DNA from: VAZQ01 sp963835165
Lineage (GTDB): Bacteria; Pseudomonadota; Alphaproteobacteria; Rhizobiales; Xanthobacteraceae
Direction: 5' to 3'
Length of the DNA: 64,000 nt
Assembly (NCBI GenBank): GCA_963835165.1
Contig: CAWIGD010000018.1
Location: 268,484-332,483, forward strand
The notes beneath the pieces were generated by a model. The model was given only the letters and a program-made list of their open reading frames with translations. It ran no database searches and was not told where the DNA came from. Position 1 is the stretch's first letter, and every line of letters starts with the position of its first letter. Positions 42,061 to 51,700 of this stretch are shown here, piece after piece. Both the position numbers and the translations under genes were made by a program.

Positions 42061-43074
42061 ATGGCAAAGATCGTATTGGGCATGGGTGCTTCGCACGGCC
42101 CGTTATTGGCGACGCCGCCCGAACAATGGGACCAGCGGGTCGAAGCTGATCGGCGCAATCCGGCATTGGCCTATCGCGACGGCACGTTCAAGTTCGAGGA
42201 ACTGGCGAAGCTGCGCGCCAAGGAAAACCTCGAGGAGCAGATCAAGCTTCCCACCAAGCAGAAGCGATACGATGCGTGCCAGCGCGCCATGGCGGAAATG
42301 GCGCGGGTATTCAAGGACGTCCGGCCCGATGTCGCCGTGCTCGTCGGCAATGACCAGATGGAGGTGTTCGAGGACGCCAATATTCCAGCCTTCATGGTGT
42401 GCTTCGGTGACAGCGTCGACAACATTCCGTTCTCGGAAGAGCAGAAGAAGCGGCTGCCGCCCGGCATCGAAATCGCGGAGCCCAATCATCACGGCAGGAC
42501 TGCGCAAAGCTATCCCGGCCATCCGGAACTCGGGCGCTACCTGATCGAAAAGCTGGTGCAGTGTGATTTCGACGTCGCGGCATCGGCGCGGCTGCCGCAG
42601 TCCGCCTCGTCCAACATTTCGGGACTGCCGCACGCCTACGGCTTCATCTATCGCCGCATCATGCAGGAGAATTTCGTCCCCGCGGTGCCGTTTTTCATCA
42701 ACACCTTCTATCCGCCCAACCAGCCGAGCGTGCGGCGCTGCTTCTCGCTCGGCAAGGCCCTGGCCGACGCGATCGCCTCATGGGACGCCGATCTCCGCGT
42801 GGCGGTGATCGGTTCCGGCGGGATGTCGCATTTCGTGGTGGATGAGGAACTCGATCGAGCCTTCCTCGACGCCATGAAGCGCAAGGACGCCGAGGCCCTG
42901 ATCTCGATCCCGCCGTACAACTTCCGCTCCGGGACTTCCGAACTGAAGAATTGGATTCCGGTCGCCGGCGCCATGAAGGAGGTTGGCCTCGACATGACCG
43001 TGGTCGAGTATCAGCCGCTCTATCGATCCGCCGCCGGTACCGGCAGCGGAATGGCGTTTGCGTATTGGCGGTAG
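42061..43074 (+). CDS. Class III extradiol ring-cleavage dioxygenase (LigB-like)
   Basis: 337 residues. LigB superfamily features: GMGASHGPLLATPPEQW with the first His ligand, VLVGNDQMEVFEDANIPAF (the usual xGNDH region with Q replacing H), EPNHHGRTAQSYPGHPE, and VIGSGGMSHFVVDEELD near the end. Non-haem Fe(II) enzymes of this class open catechol-type rings next to hydroxyls. No separate small alpha subunit (LigA-like) is apparent. It is the clearest indication that the locus degrades a dihydroxylated aromatic or heterocycle. Confidence 0.88.
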   Translation: MAKIVLGMGASHGPLLATPPEQWDQRVEADRRNPALAYRDGTFKFEELAKLRAKENLEEQIKLPTKQKRYDACQRAMAEMARVFKDVRPDVAVLVGNDQMEVFEDANIPAFMVCFGDSVDNIPFSEEQKKRLPPGIEIAEPNHHGRTAQSYPGHPELGRYLIEKLVQCDFDVAASARLPQSASSNISGLPHAYGFIYRRIMQENFVPAVPFFINTFYPPNQPSVRRCFSLGKALADAIASWDADLRVAVIGSGGMSHFVVDEELDRAFLDAMKRKDAEALISIPPYNFRSGTSELKNWIPVAGAMKEVGLDMTVVEYQPLYRSAAGTGSGMAFAYWR

Positions 43075-43208
43075 GACACCATTCGACTGTTCGGCCTCGG
43101 ACACGGCCGCGCGTTTGATGCGCTGGCAGTTCGTGCTGTGTTGCTTTCCGACGTCGGCACATTCTGGTCAGCCGAATGGACACGAGTCTCGGACGACCCG
43201 GAGCTCCC

Positions 43209-43445
43209 ATGAAAGACGTCGATCCGAAGGTTTTCATCTTTGGAGGAGCTATCGTTGCGATAGCCGGGTTCTTTCTGATTCACCCCTATATGCCTGACGT
43301 CGGGCCGTTGGAGAACGCCATGATTGGCAGCATCCCGATCGGGAACGTCCAACTGCCCTATCGATACGTCTTGGTCTTCGCAACCATCGTCATCGGTTGC
43401 GGCTACTACAGGCTCAACAGTCCCAAAGATACGAATTCGCGTTAG
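43209..43445 (+). CDS. Small membrane protein, unknown function
   Basis: 78 residues from ATG 43209 with CGGAG 6 bases upstream. Two hydrophobic stretches (about 11-26 and 55-68) suggest two membrane passes with a short polar loop. I do not recognise a family. It lies between the dioxygenase and the CNNM-like gene and could belong to neither. Confidence 0.6.
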   Translation: MKDVDPKVFIFGGAIVAIAGFFLIHPYMPDVGPLENAMIGSIPIGNVQLPYRYVLVFATIVIGCGYYRLNSPKDTNSR

Positions 43446-43526
43446 CCAGCATCAAGAAACGCCGGCGCGCCATCTGCGGCAGAACCTGCCCTCGCAGCGA
43501 TCGGAACAGATGTCTATATTGTTGCG

Positions 43527-44834
43527 ATGCTGTACGTCGAGCTGGCGATCGTCACCATTCTCATTCTCGTCAACGGCCTGCTGGCGCTAGCGGAACTCGC
43601 CATCGTGTCCTCCCGGCGCGCCCGCTTGCAGGCCATGGTCGATCGCGAGGTCGTTGGCGCGCGTCGCGCACTCGCACTCGCAAGTGATCCCGGTCGGTTT
43701 CTGTCGACCGTCCAGATTGGTATTACCCTGGTCGGTGTGCTGTCCGGCGCCTTTTCCGGAGCCACGCTTGGGCTGCGTCTTGCGGAATGGTTTGCCCAGC
43801 TGGGTCTGCCCGCCGGTGTTGCCGAGGCTGTCGGCGTTGGCTTGGTTGTCACCGTCATTACTTACTTTTCCCTGGTGATCGGGGAACTCGTGCCGAAGCA
43901 GATCGCGTTGCGCAATCCGGAAAAAATTGCCGTCCGCGTGGCGCCTGCCATGACGGCCATGGCAAGGATCGCTTCCCCCGTTGTCTGGTTCTTGGATATT
44001 TCAGGGCGCGCGGTCCTGCGGGCACTCGGATATCAGGCGCAGGCCGAGCATCGCGTCACGGATGAAGAGATCCGAACCTTGATGGCGGAAGCTGAAACCG
44101 CTGGTGTGATCGAACCGGGCGAACGCGCGATGATCGCCGGCGTCATGCGACTGGGTGATCGCCCGGTGCGAGCGGTCATGACGCCACGTCGTGAAGTGGA
44201 CATGGTCGACCTGACGGATGGTCCGGATGATATCCGCAGAACCATCCTGGAAAGTGTTCACTCGAGATTGCCCGTTCACGCCGGCACGCCGGATGAGATG
44301 CTCGGCGTTATTCAGGCAAAGGATCTGCTCGATGCATATCTCCGCGGCGAGCGCCCGGACATCAGGTCGCAAGTGCGGCCGGCTGCGAACGTCCCCGACA
44401 CCGCCGACGCGCTCGACGTGGTGGATGTCATAAAAGGATCGCCGGTTCATATGGCGCTCGTCCACGACGAGTACGGTCACTTCCAGGGGGTTGTCACGAA
44501 TGCAGACATCCTGGAAGCGATCGTCGGTGATTTCCGAACGGACGAAGGCCCGGTCGAACCCGATGCCGTGCAGCGCGACGATGGATCATGGCTGATCGCG
44601 GGCAGCATGCCCGTCGATGAGATGGCCGACCGGTTGTTCATCGCCGTCCCCCAGGAGCGCAGCTATCATACGGCAGCGGGATTCATGCTCAATCAACTCG
44701 GTCATTTGCCGGACATCGGCGAAAGTTTCGACAGCCAAGGCTGGCGTTTCGAGGTCATCGACCTCGATGGCCACCGCATTGACAAGATTTTGGCCAGGCG
44801 CATTGCCGCCGGGCGACGACGCGCCGCGCTCTAG
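43527..44834 (+). CDS. Hemolysin-family/CNNM protein (DUF21 - CBS pair - CorC_HlyC)
   Basis: 435 residues. DUF21 membrane domain about 1-185 with LALAELAIVSSRRARLQ and GITLVGVLSGAFSGATLG; acidic amphipathic helix and CBS pair about 200-330 with MTPRREVDMVDL and HMALVHDEYGHFQGVVT; C-terminal CorC domain about 345-430 with DGSWLIAGSMPVDEM and TAAGFMLNQLGHLP. Such proteins are linked to Mg2+/Co2+ efflux. Monocistronic by position. Confidence 0.92.
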   Translation: MLYVELAIVTILILVNGLLALAELAIVSSRRARLQAMVDREVVGARRALALASDPGRFLSTVQIGITLVGVLSGAFSGATLGLRLAEWFAQLGLPAGVAEAVGVGLVVTVITYFSLVIGELVPKQIALRNPEKIAVRVAPAMTAMARIASPVVWFLDISGRAVLRALGYQAQAEHRVTDEEIRTLMAEAETAGVIEPGERAMIAGVMRLGDRPVRAVMTPRREVDMVDLTDGPDDIRRTILESVHSRLPVHAGTPDEMLGVIQAKDLLDAYLRGERPDIRSQVRPAANVPDTADALDVVDVIKGSPVHMALVHDEYGHFQGVVTNADILEAIVGDFRTDEGPVEPDAVQRDDGSWLIAGSMPVDEMADRLFIAVPQERSYHTAAGFMLNQLGHLPDIGESFDSQGWRFEVIDLDGHRIDKILARRIAAGRRRAAL

Positions 44835-44934
44835 CCGCCGAAGCGGCAGATGAAAAGCAGAGCACCAAACTGACGCAAGCAAATGTCCTGTCGGGCACGG
44901 TGGCGGAACTGGGAGCTTTTGCTCTGACCGCCGG

Positions 44935-46947
44935 CTAGAATTCGGCATGCAGGCGCGCGGAGAAGACCGACACCGGTCCGCGATCCGCGTTGTCGGCGAC
45001 ATCGGCGATGAACTGATAGTCGAACGTCAGCGTCGACCACTTGTTGACGTTGTACGCATAGAAGGTCTCGATGATCTTTTCCGGACTATAGTTGATCCGG
45101 CCGTCACCGATCAGGATGCCCAGGCCGCCGATGGCGAGGAAATCGCGGTGATCCCGCGAGAGCGAGTTGATCGCGCCCGCAAGGCCGATCTTGTCGTCGG
45201 GCCGCCCCCAAGTCGTGCCGCGGATGGAGGTGCCGAACGAGAGGCTGGCGTCGATGTCGGTGAACGCCGATATTTCGGTCTTGCCGTTGTTCCAGCTCCA
45301 CCGTCCGAATATCCCGATGTCGTCGGTAAGCGCCTGCTCGAAATTCAGGTAGTAGCCGTATTTGGTTTGGGGCCGCCGGACCTGGACGATGGCATCGTTC
45401 GGATCGAGGCCCGGATTGATCAGGGTGAGGTCGATGGCCTGGCGGTAACTGCCCGAGAAATAAGTGTCGGCCCAGACCGCCACGCGAAATTTTCCCGGGC
45501 GTGAGAACACGGTGTAGCGGGTCTCGAGCTCGGTGACATAGGCGCCGCGCGCGAACAGGTTCATGTCGAACTGGTTCGAGTTGGGCTCGTTTCCGGTCAG
45601 GAAATAGCCGACGCGCAAGGCCCAGTATTTCTGATTGAGCTCGACCACCGCGCCGTAAGTGAGCCCCACCTTGTCGGCGGGATAGTCGAAGGCGCCAGCC
45701 GCCCAGATCGACCAGTTCATGAAATCGGCGCGCGAGTCCATGGCATAGGCGTTGTTGTCGAACACGTCATGGACGGCGAATTTTCCGACCTGGACGGTCA
45801 CTCGCGATACGTCGCGTTTCTGGGCCATCTGGCCGTACGCGCTTTCGACCGATTCCTGCTCGCCGCCCAAGCCAAACGTCTGCCGTACGAACAGGCGCGA
45901 CGTGTTGTAGCGCGGATATGGAAAATTCGACTTCTGCGCTTCGCCGTTGGGAAAGCCGGCGGCGCCCGAAGTGTTGTGCAGGCCGAAGCCCTGCAGCAGT
46001 TCCGGATTGTAATAGAGCTCGCCGCCGTCCCACAGCCGCAGGCCGAGAAAGGCGCTGGCGGTCCAGGTCTGCCGTGTCTGCGCCCAGGGCGTGAAACTGT
46101 TCTCGCCGAGATAGGGCGACCGGAATGCCGGGTAGCCCTGCTGGATGTAGGTGGTCTGTCCGTGGATCTCCCAGTTGTCGAACTGGGTTTGCGATGCGCC
46201 GCCGAAGTTGCCGGTCCAGGTGTTTTCGCTGGGCCCGCCGATCTTGTAGTTCAATCCCATCCGGGCGGTATGAATGTCGTACGATGACCCCGCCGTCGCG
46301 CCGGAGGGGAACACGACGTCGGCATTCCCGAAATTCCGATAGAGATATTCCAGCCGGAGCGTCCAGCTCGGCGCGATCGCGACTTCGGTCCCGGCGCCGG
46401 CGGTCCAGCCGGTGTGGAGATGCAGCACCCGGTCGGTGTCGTCGACGACGCCGGGCGTTTGAATAAAGCGTCCCAGCGACCAGGCGAACCCGCCGGTTGC
46501 GTAGACCATCCAGTGGTCGAACGCGTAGCCGACGCGGCCGCGCAGCGTTCCCATCATCTCGACCTTCTCGGCAATGTCCGTATCGGGGGTGGTACGGAAC
46601 CAGGCGAGTTCGTCCGCCGACAGAGCGTTCAAGAACGAAAGATCAGCCTCGACGCCGAGAAGAAGACGCGACGGCAGCACGCGGTTGTATCCCGCCTGCA
46701 CGCCGCCGCTGAGGCTTCCGAACGATTTGCGGAAACTGGTCGGGTCGGGATCGCCGAGCTCGACTTGCGCGCTGCCCCGGCTGTAGCCGACATGGCCGCC
46801 GAAATAGAGGCCACTCCAATCGTAGAGGGGAATGCTGGCGGGAGCCTTCACCGGCAGCCTGATGGCCACGTCGGCGGCGTCCACCGAGTTGCTCAGGCCG
46901 ACGGCGAAGATCGCCGCGCCCAGCCCGCGCGCAGTTCGAGCGATCAC
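44935..46947 (-). CDS. Outer-membrane porin: N-terminal Omp25-like barrel joined to OprB-type barrel
   Basis: 670 residues from GTG 46947 with signal peptide ending near VDAAD. Residues about 25-240 resemble the small Omp25/RopB barrel (YDWSGLYFGGHVGYSRG, GVEADLSF, GRVGYAFDHWMVYATGGFAW, LRLEYLYRNFG, ending RMGLNYKIGG). Residues about 250-670 are an OprB/carbohydrate-selective porin (NWEIHGQTTYIQQGYPAF, SAFLGLRLWDGGELYYNPE, GRWSWNNGKTEISAF, terminal LHAEF ending in aromatic F). Two barrels in one chain is unusual but the layout is known in related genomes. A Fur-like box lies about 75 bases upstream. Confidence 0.87.
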   Translation of the reverse strand: MIARTARGLGAAIFAVGLSNSVDAADVAIRLPVKAPASIPLYDWSGLYFGGHVGYSRGSAQVELGDPDPTSFRKSFGSLSGGVQAGYNRVLPSRLLLGVEADLSFLNALSADELAWFRTTPDTDIAEKVEMMGTLRGRVGYAFDHWMVYATGGFAWSLGRFIQTPGVVDDTDRVLHLHTGWTAGAGTEVAIAPSWTLRLEYLYRNFGNADVVFPSGATAGSSYDIHTARMGLNYKIGGPSENTWTGNFGGASQTQFDNWEIHGQTTYIQQGYPAFRSPYLGENSFTPWAQTRQTWTASAFLGLRLWDGGELYYNPELLQGFGLHNTSGAAGFPNGEAQKSNFPYPRYNTSRLFVRQTFGLGGEQESVESAYGQMAQKRDVSRVTVQVGKFAVHDVFDNNAYAMDSRADFMNWSIWAAGAFDYPADKVGLTYGAVVELNQKYWALRVGYFLTGNEPNSNQFDMNLFARGAYVTELETRYTVFSRPGKFRVAVWADTYFSGSYRQAIDLTLINPGLDPNDAIVQVRRPQTKYGYYLNFEQALTDDIGIFGRWSWNNGKTEISAFTDIDASLSFGTSIRGTTWGRPDDKIGLAGAINSLSRDHRDFLAIGGLGILIGDGRINYSPEKIIETFYAYNVNKWSTLTFDYQFIADVADNADRGPVSVFSARLHAEF

Positions 46948-47316
46948 AGCCCCGCCCCCCAAGTTGCGTCCGCACAGCTCTGGTTATTCCAAAGCCCACG
47001 TCACCTTATAGGACTTAAATGCAATTGCGAATGAGTTGCAACAAACTTAAAGCGGATGTAGCGCGGCAGCAACACCCCGAGGAAGGCCTGGCGTCTCCCG
47101 ATCACCGCGTCGCATCGTACGGACGGAAAGCAGGCGGAACGGGATGTGGCTGAGCGGCTTTACTATTTGTGGTTGGGAACGAACGAGGTGCCTTCCGGCC
47201 ACAGCCAGCCCAGAATATCGTTAGCTTGTTCTGGTGCCGTTCATCTAGCCTTTGTATAAGTATCCTAATCTTGCTCAAATGATCGCCGATAAGGCGACGA
47301 CCGAGGGTGGAACCGA
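46948..47316. other. Divergent intergenic region, porin and RND adaptor
   Basis: 369 bases. Holds a Fur-like palindrome (47020-47040), a TATAAG on the minus strand (about 47004-47009) that could be a porin -10 element, and GAGGGTGG just before the adaptor GTG. No gene supported. Confidence 0.5.
47020..47040. promoter_or_regulatory. Fur/Mur-like box upstream of the porin gene
   Basis: TGCAATTGCGAATGAGTTGCA: TGCAA/TTGCA ends with an inner GCGAATGAG resembling alphaproteobacterial Fur/Mur and Irr-type sites. Located at the porin promoter, suggesting metal-responsive expression. Confidence 0.5.
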
Positions 47317-48591
47317 GTGTCCAGCGACCCCAATCGCCCCAAGTTCCGGGTGCGTGCTCTGTCAGCACGCATGCAGGCGCTGGTCGTTTTGTCGCTCATC
47401 ATCGTTGGCGCCATCGTCGCCTGGGCGGTCAAGCCGCAACCCGTCGGCAAAGCGGCGGATTTAGACACGGCAATCTCGAGCCAATCGAAGCGGACGCGGG
47501 GGCTGTTCTATCCCACCGCCGCCCAGTGGGCGACGTTGACGGTGGAACCCGCCCAGCAAAAAGTGTTTCGCTCCGAGCACGTGACGGAAGGCAAGATCGC
47601 CGTCGACGAGGATCGCTCGACGCCGATCTTCTCGCCCTATGCGGGCCGGGTCACGAAGCTTTTCGTCAAGCCCGGCGACATCGTAACGCCCGGCCAGACG
47701 CTGTTCACGGTCGAAGCGACCGACATGGTGCAGGCGCAGAACGACTTCATCACCGCCTCGACCGCGTTGAACAAGGCCCGCTCGACGCTCAATCTCGCCC
47801 AGATCAACGACAAGCGGCAGCGTCTGCTCTACGAAGGCAAGGCCGTTCCGCTCAAGGAAGTCCAGCAGGCCCAGGGCACGCTCGACTCCGCCGAAAACGA
47901 CGTGCGCTCCGCCGATGTCGCGCTGGAAGCCGCGCGCAACCGGTTGCGCATTCTCGGCAAGACCGACCAGGAGATCACCGAATTCCAGACCAAAGGCACG
48001 ATCAACCCGGCCACCGCGATTTACGCTCCGATCGGGGGAACGATCGTGCAGCGCAAGGTCGGACCGGGGCAATATGTCGGCAGCGGCGCGAGCGATCCGG
48101 TCTTCGTCATCGGTGACCTGTCGACCATCTGGGTGGCGGCCTATATCCGCGAGACCGAGGCGCCACTGGTGCATGTCGGTCAGCCGATCTACTTCACGGT
48201 CCTGGCCTATCCGGATCGGCCATTCCCGGCCAAAATCTCCTATGTCGCAACCGCGCTCGATCCCACCACGCGACGGCTGCTGGTGCGGGCATCCGTCGAC
48301 AACGCCGCGGGACTGCTCAAGCCCGAGATGTTCGCCAGCGTGAAGATCCTCACCGGCGAAAGCGACACGGCGATCGCGGTCCCGCGTGACGCCATCATCC
48401 ATGAGGGCGAGCGCGCCCGGGTCTGGGTCGCGCGCGACCACGATACCGCGATCGAACTGCGGCAGATCAAGCTCGGATTGACCAACGGCACCATGGTGGA
48501 AGTGCTGGAGGGTCTTGCGCCCAGCGACCGCGTGATCACCAAGGGTAGTCTCTTTATCGACCGGGTGGCGTCGGCGGCGACCGGCAGTTGA
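47317..48591 (+). CDS. RND efflux periplasmic adaptor (HlyD/CusB-like)
   Basis: 424 residues from GTG 47317. An N-terminal membrane anchor (about 20-38) is followed by a barrel-sandwich half (IFSPYAGRVTKLFVKPGDIVTPGQ), a coiled hairpin at about 140-220 rich in A/Q/N, the second half (IYAPIGGTIVQRKVGPGQYV), beta-barrel and membrane-proximal domains. It bridges the inner-membrane pump at 48720 to a TolC-like channel encoded at 51945-53403. Residue pattern resembles metal-efflux adaptors; no His-rich metal site is seen. Confidence 0.92.
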   Translation: MSSDPNRPKFRVRALSARMQALVVLSLIIVGAIVAWAVKPQPVGKAADLDTAISSQSKRTRGLFYPTAAQWATLTVEPAQQKVFRSEHVTEGKIAVDEDRSTPIFSPYAGRVTKLFVKPGDIVTPGQTLFTVEATDMVQAQNDFITASTALNKARSTLNLAQINDKRQRLLYEGKAVPLKEVQQAQGTLDSAENDVRSADVALEAARNRLRILGKTDQEITEFQTKGTINPATAIYAPIGGTIVQRKVGPGQYVGSGASDPVFVIGDLSTIWVAAYIRETEAPLVHVGQPIYFTVLAYPDRPFPAKISYVATALDPTTRRLLVRASVDNAAGLLKPEMFASVKILTGESDTAIAVPRDAIIHEGERARVWVARDHDTAIELRQIKLGLTNGTMVEVLEGLAPSDRVITKGSLFIDRVASAATGS

Positions 48592-48610
48592 TCATTCCGG
48601 GCGGCGCGCC

Positions 48611-48633
48611 CTCCATATATCTCCATATATAAT
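48611..48633 (+). promoter_or_regulatory. AT-rich direct repeat with possible -10 element
   Basis: CTCCATATAT occurs twice in tandem (48611-48620, 48621-48630) and runs into TATAAT (48628-48633), an AT-rich island between adaptor and pump genes. It may be an internal promoter. Confidence 0.4.
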
Positions 48634-48719
48634 GCGTAAACATCGCGACATTCATTGCTTTCCGTTTGCACGCGAGCTCAATCGATTCTAGACAGTTGCC
48701 GGGCGACTGAGGCATTGCC

Positions 48720-51700
48720 ATGGATGCAGTCGTCGCCTTTGCCCTGAAACATCGCGTCTTGATGGTCGTGCTGTTCGTGATGATGCTCACGGGCGGCATC
48801 ATGGCGTTCCGCGAACTCAACATCGAGGCCTACCCGGATCCCACGCCGCCGATGGTGGACGTGATCACGCAATCACCGGGGCTCTCGGCCGAGGAAATCG
48901 AGCGCTACATCACCATCCCGATCGAGACGCAGACCTCCGGGTTGCGCGGCCTCACCTCGATCCGCACCATTTCGCTTTACGGCTTGTCGGACGTGAAGCT
49001 GCAGTTCTCGTTCGACCTGACCTATGAGCAGGCGCTGCAGCAGGTGCTCAACCGGCTCTCGCAAGTCCCGCCCCTGCCGAACAATGCGCAGCCGCAGATC
49101 TCGCCGGTCAGCCCGATCGGTGAAGTCTTCCGATATCGGCTGGCCGGTCCTCCCGGCTACAGCGTGCTCGATCTCAAGACCCTGCAGGACTGGGTGCTGC
49201 AACGCCGCTTCCGCGCAGTGCCCGGCGTCGTCGACGTCATCGGCTGGGGCGGCAAGACCAAGACGTTCGAGCTCGAGGTCGATTTCAACAAGCTCATCGC
49301 CTATGGGCTGACGCTGCCGCAACTGCTGCAGGCTCTGAACAACAGCAACATCAATGTCGGCGGCAATACCGTGAATATCGGCCCGCAGGCGGCGGTGGTC
49401 AGGGGCGTCGGGCTCATTCGCTCGATCGAGGATCTCCGCAACACCATGCTGACCCAGAGCGGCGGCAACCCGGTCCTGGTGGGGGATGTCGCCACCGTGA
49501 CGGTCGGGCAAAAGCCGCGCCTCGGCATTGCCGGCAACGATGCCGATGACGACATCGTGCAGGGGATCGTGCTGATGCGCCGCGGCGAGCAGAGCATGCC
49601 GACGATCAAACGCGTCGAGCGCGAAGTCGAGCGCATCAACAGTTCGAACATTCTCCCTCCGGGCGTGCGCATCGAGCGCATCTACGATCGCAAGGACCTC
49701 ATCGAGATCACCACGAACACCGTCCTGCACAACATGGCGCTCGGCATCGTGCTGATCTTCCTGCTGCAGTGGGTCTTCCTCGGCAACCTCCGCAGCGCGC
49801 TGATCGTCGCGGCCACCATACCCTTCGCGCTGTTCTTCGCGGTCGGCATCATGGTGCTGCGCGGCGAATTGGCCAACCTGCTCTCGGTCGGAGCGATCGA
49901 TTTCGGCCTGATCGTCGACGCCACCGTCATCATGGTGGAGAGCATCTACCGCCGCCTCGGGCAGGCAACGGCGCCGGTCGGTGCATCCGGCGCGGCGGAA
50001 GGACTTACGGGCAAGCTCTCCGCGATCTATTACGCCGCCTCCGATGTCAACCGGTCGATCTTCTTTGCGGCCGGAATCATCATCGCGGGCTTTCTGCCGC
50101 TGTTCACCCTCAGCGGTGTCGAAGGCCATATCTTCGGGCCGATGGCGAAGACCTATGCCTATGCGCTCGCGGGCGGCCTGCTCGCGACTTTCACCGTGAC
50201 GCCGGCGATCAGCGCCATCCTGCTGCCCGAACACGTGCGGGAAACCGAGACCATTGTCGTGCGCGTTCTGCATCGCCTGTATATGCCGGTGCTGCACTTC
50301 GCCGTCGCCAACCGGGTGCTCGCGATCGCCGGTGCCATCGCGCTCCTTGCGCTTGCGGGTGTCACCGTGCGCTCGCTCGGGCTCGAATTTCTGCCCAAGC
50401 TCGAAGAAGGCAACTTGTGGATCCGCGCGACCATGCCTTCCACCATCTCGCTCGAGGAAGGCAACGGATACGTCAATCGCATGCGCGATGTCATTCGCGC
50501 CTTCCCGGAGGTCGAATCCGTGGTGTCGCAGCACGGACGGCCGGACGACGGCACCGACGCGGCGGGGTTCTTCAATGCCGAATTCTTCGCGCCGCTGAAG
50601 CCGTTCCGACAATGGCGCAGCGGGCTCGGCGACAAGGATGATCTGACCGCGGAAATCCTGGCGAAACTGACTGCCGAGTTTCCGGGCGTCGAGTTCAACT
50701 TCTCGCAATATCTGCAGGACAACGTGGCCGAAGCGGTGTCGGGGGTCAAAGGCGAGAACTCCATCAAGCTCTTTGGCAACGACCTGCAGGCGGTCTCGGA
50801 CACCGCAAACAAGATCAAGGCGGTTTTGGCGACCGTGCCCGGCATTACCGATCTTGCCGTTTTCACCTCGCTGGGACAGCCGACGGTGCAGATCGACGTC
50901 GATCGCGGTCGGGCGGCGCGTTACGGCCTTACTCCCGGTGACATCAACGCGACGATCCGGGTGGCGATCGGCGGCGACTCGGCGGGTGACCTTTACGAGC
51001 CCGGCAGCGACCGGCATTTCCCCATCGTGGTGCGGCTGGCGCCGCAGTTCAGGCAGGATCCGGCCGTCATCCAAAATCTTCGCATCGGCGTGCAAGGGCC
51101 GAACGGCACCACGCAGATTCCGCTCAGCGACGTCGCTTCGGTCAAGCTCGTCTCGGGCGCCTCCTATATCTATCGAGAAGGGCAGGAGCGCTACCTGCCG
51201 ATCAAGTTCAGCGTGCGCGACCGCGATCTCGGCAGCGCGATTAAGGAGGCGCAACGCAAGGTCGCCCAGCAGGTGACGTTGCCGGTCGGATCGCGGATGG
51301 AATGGGTGGGCGAGTTCGGCAACCTGCAGGACGCGATCGCGCGACTCAAGGTCGTGGTGCCGCTCAGCCTTGCGCTGATCGCGTTGCTGCTCTGGATCAA
51401 TTTCGGCTCCGTACCGGATACGCTGTTGACCATGAGCGTCATCCCGATGGCGGTGGTCGGCGGAATTTTTGCGCTGTTCCTGATGCAGATCCCGTTCAGC
51501 GTCTCGGCGGCAATCGGGTTCATCGCGCTGTTCGGCATCTCGGTGATGGACGGCATCATCATCCTGTCGCAGTTCAACCAGCTGATCGACGTGGGGGTCG
51601 AGCGCACCACCGCGATCCTGCGCACCGGCGAGCTGCAGATGCGTCCGGTGCTGATGACCTGCGTCATTGCCGGCATCGGCCTCCTGCCCGCGGCGATGTC

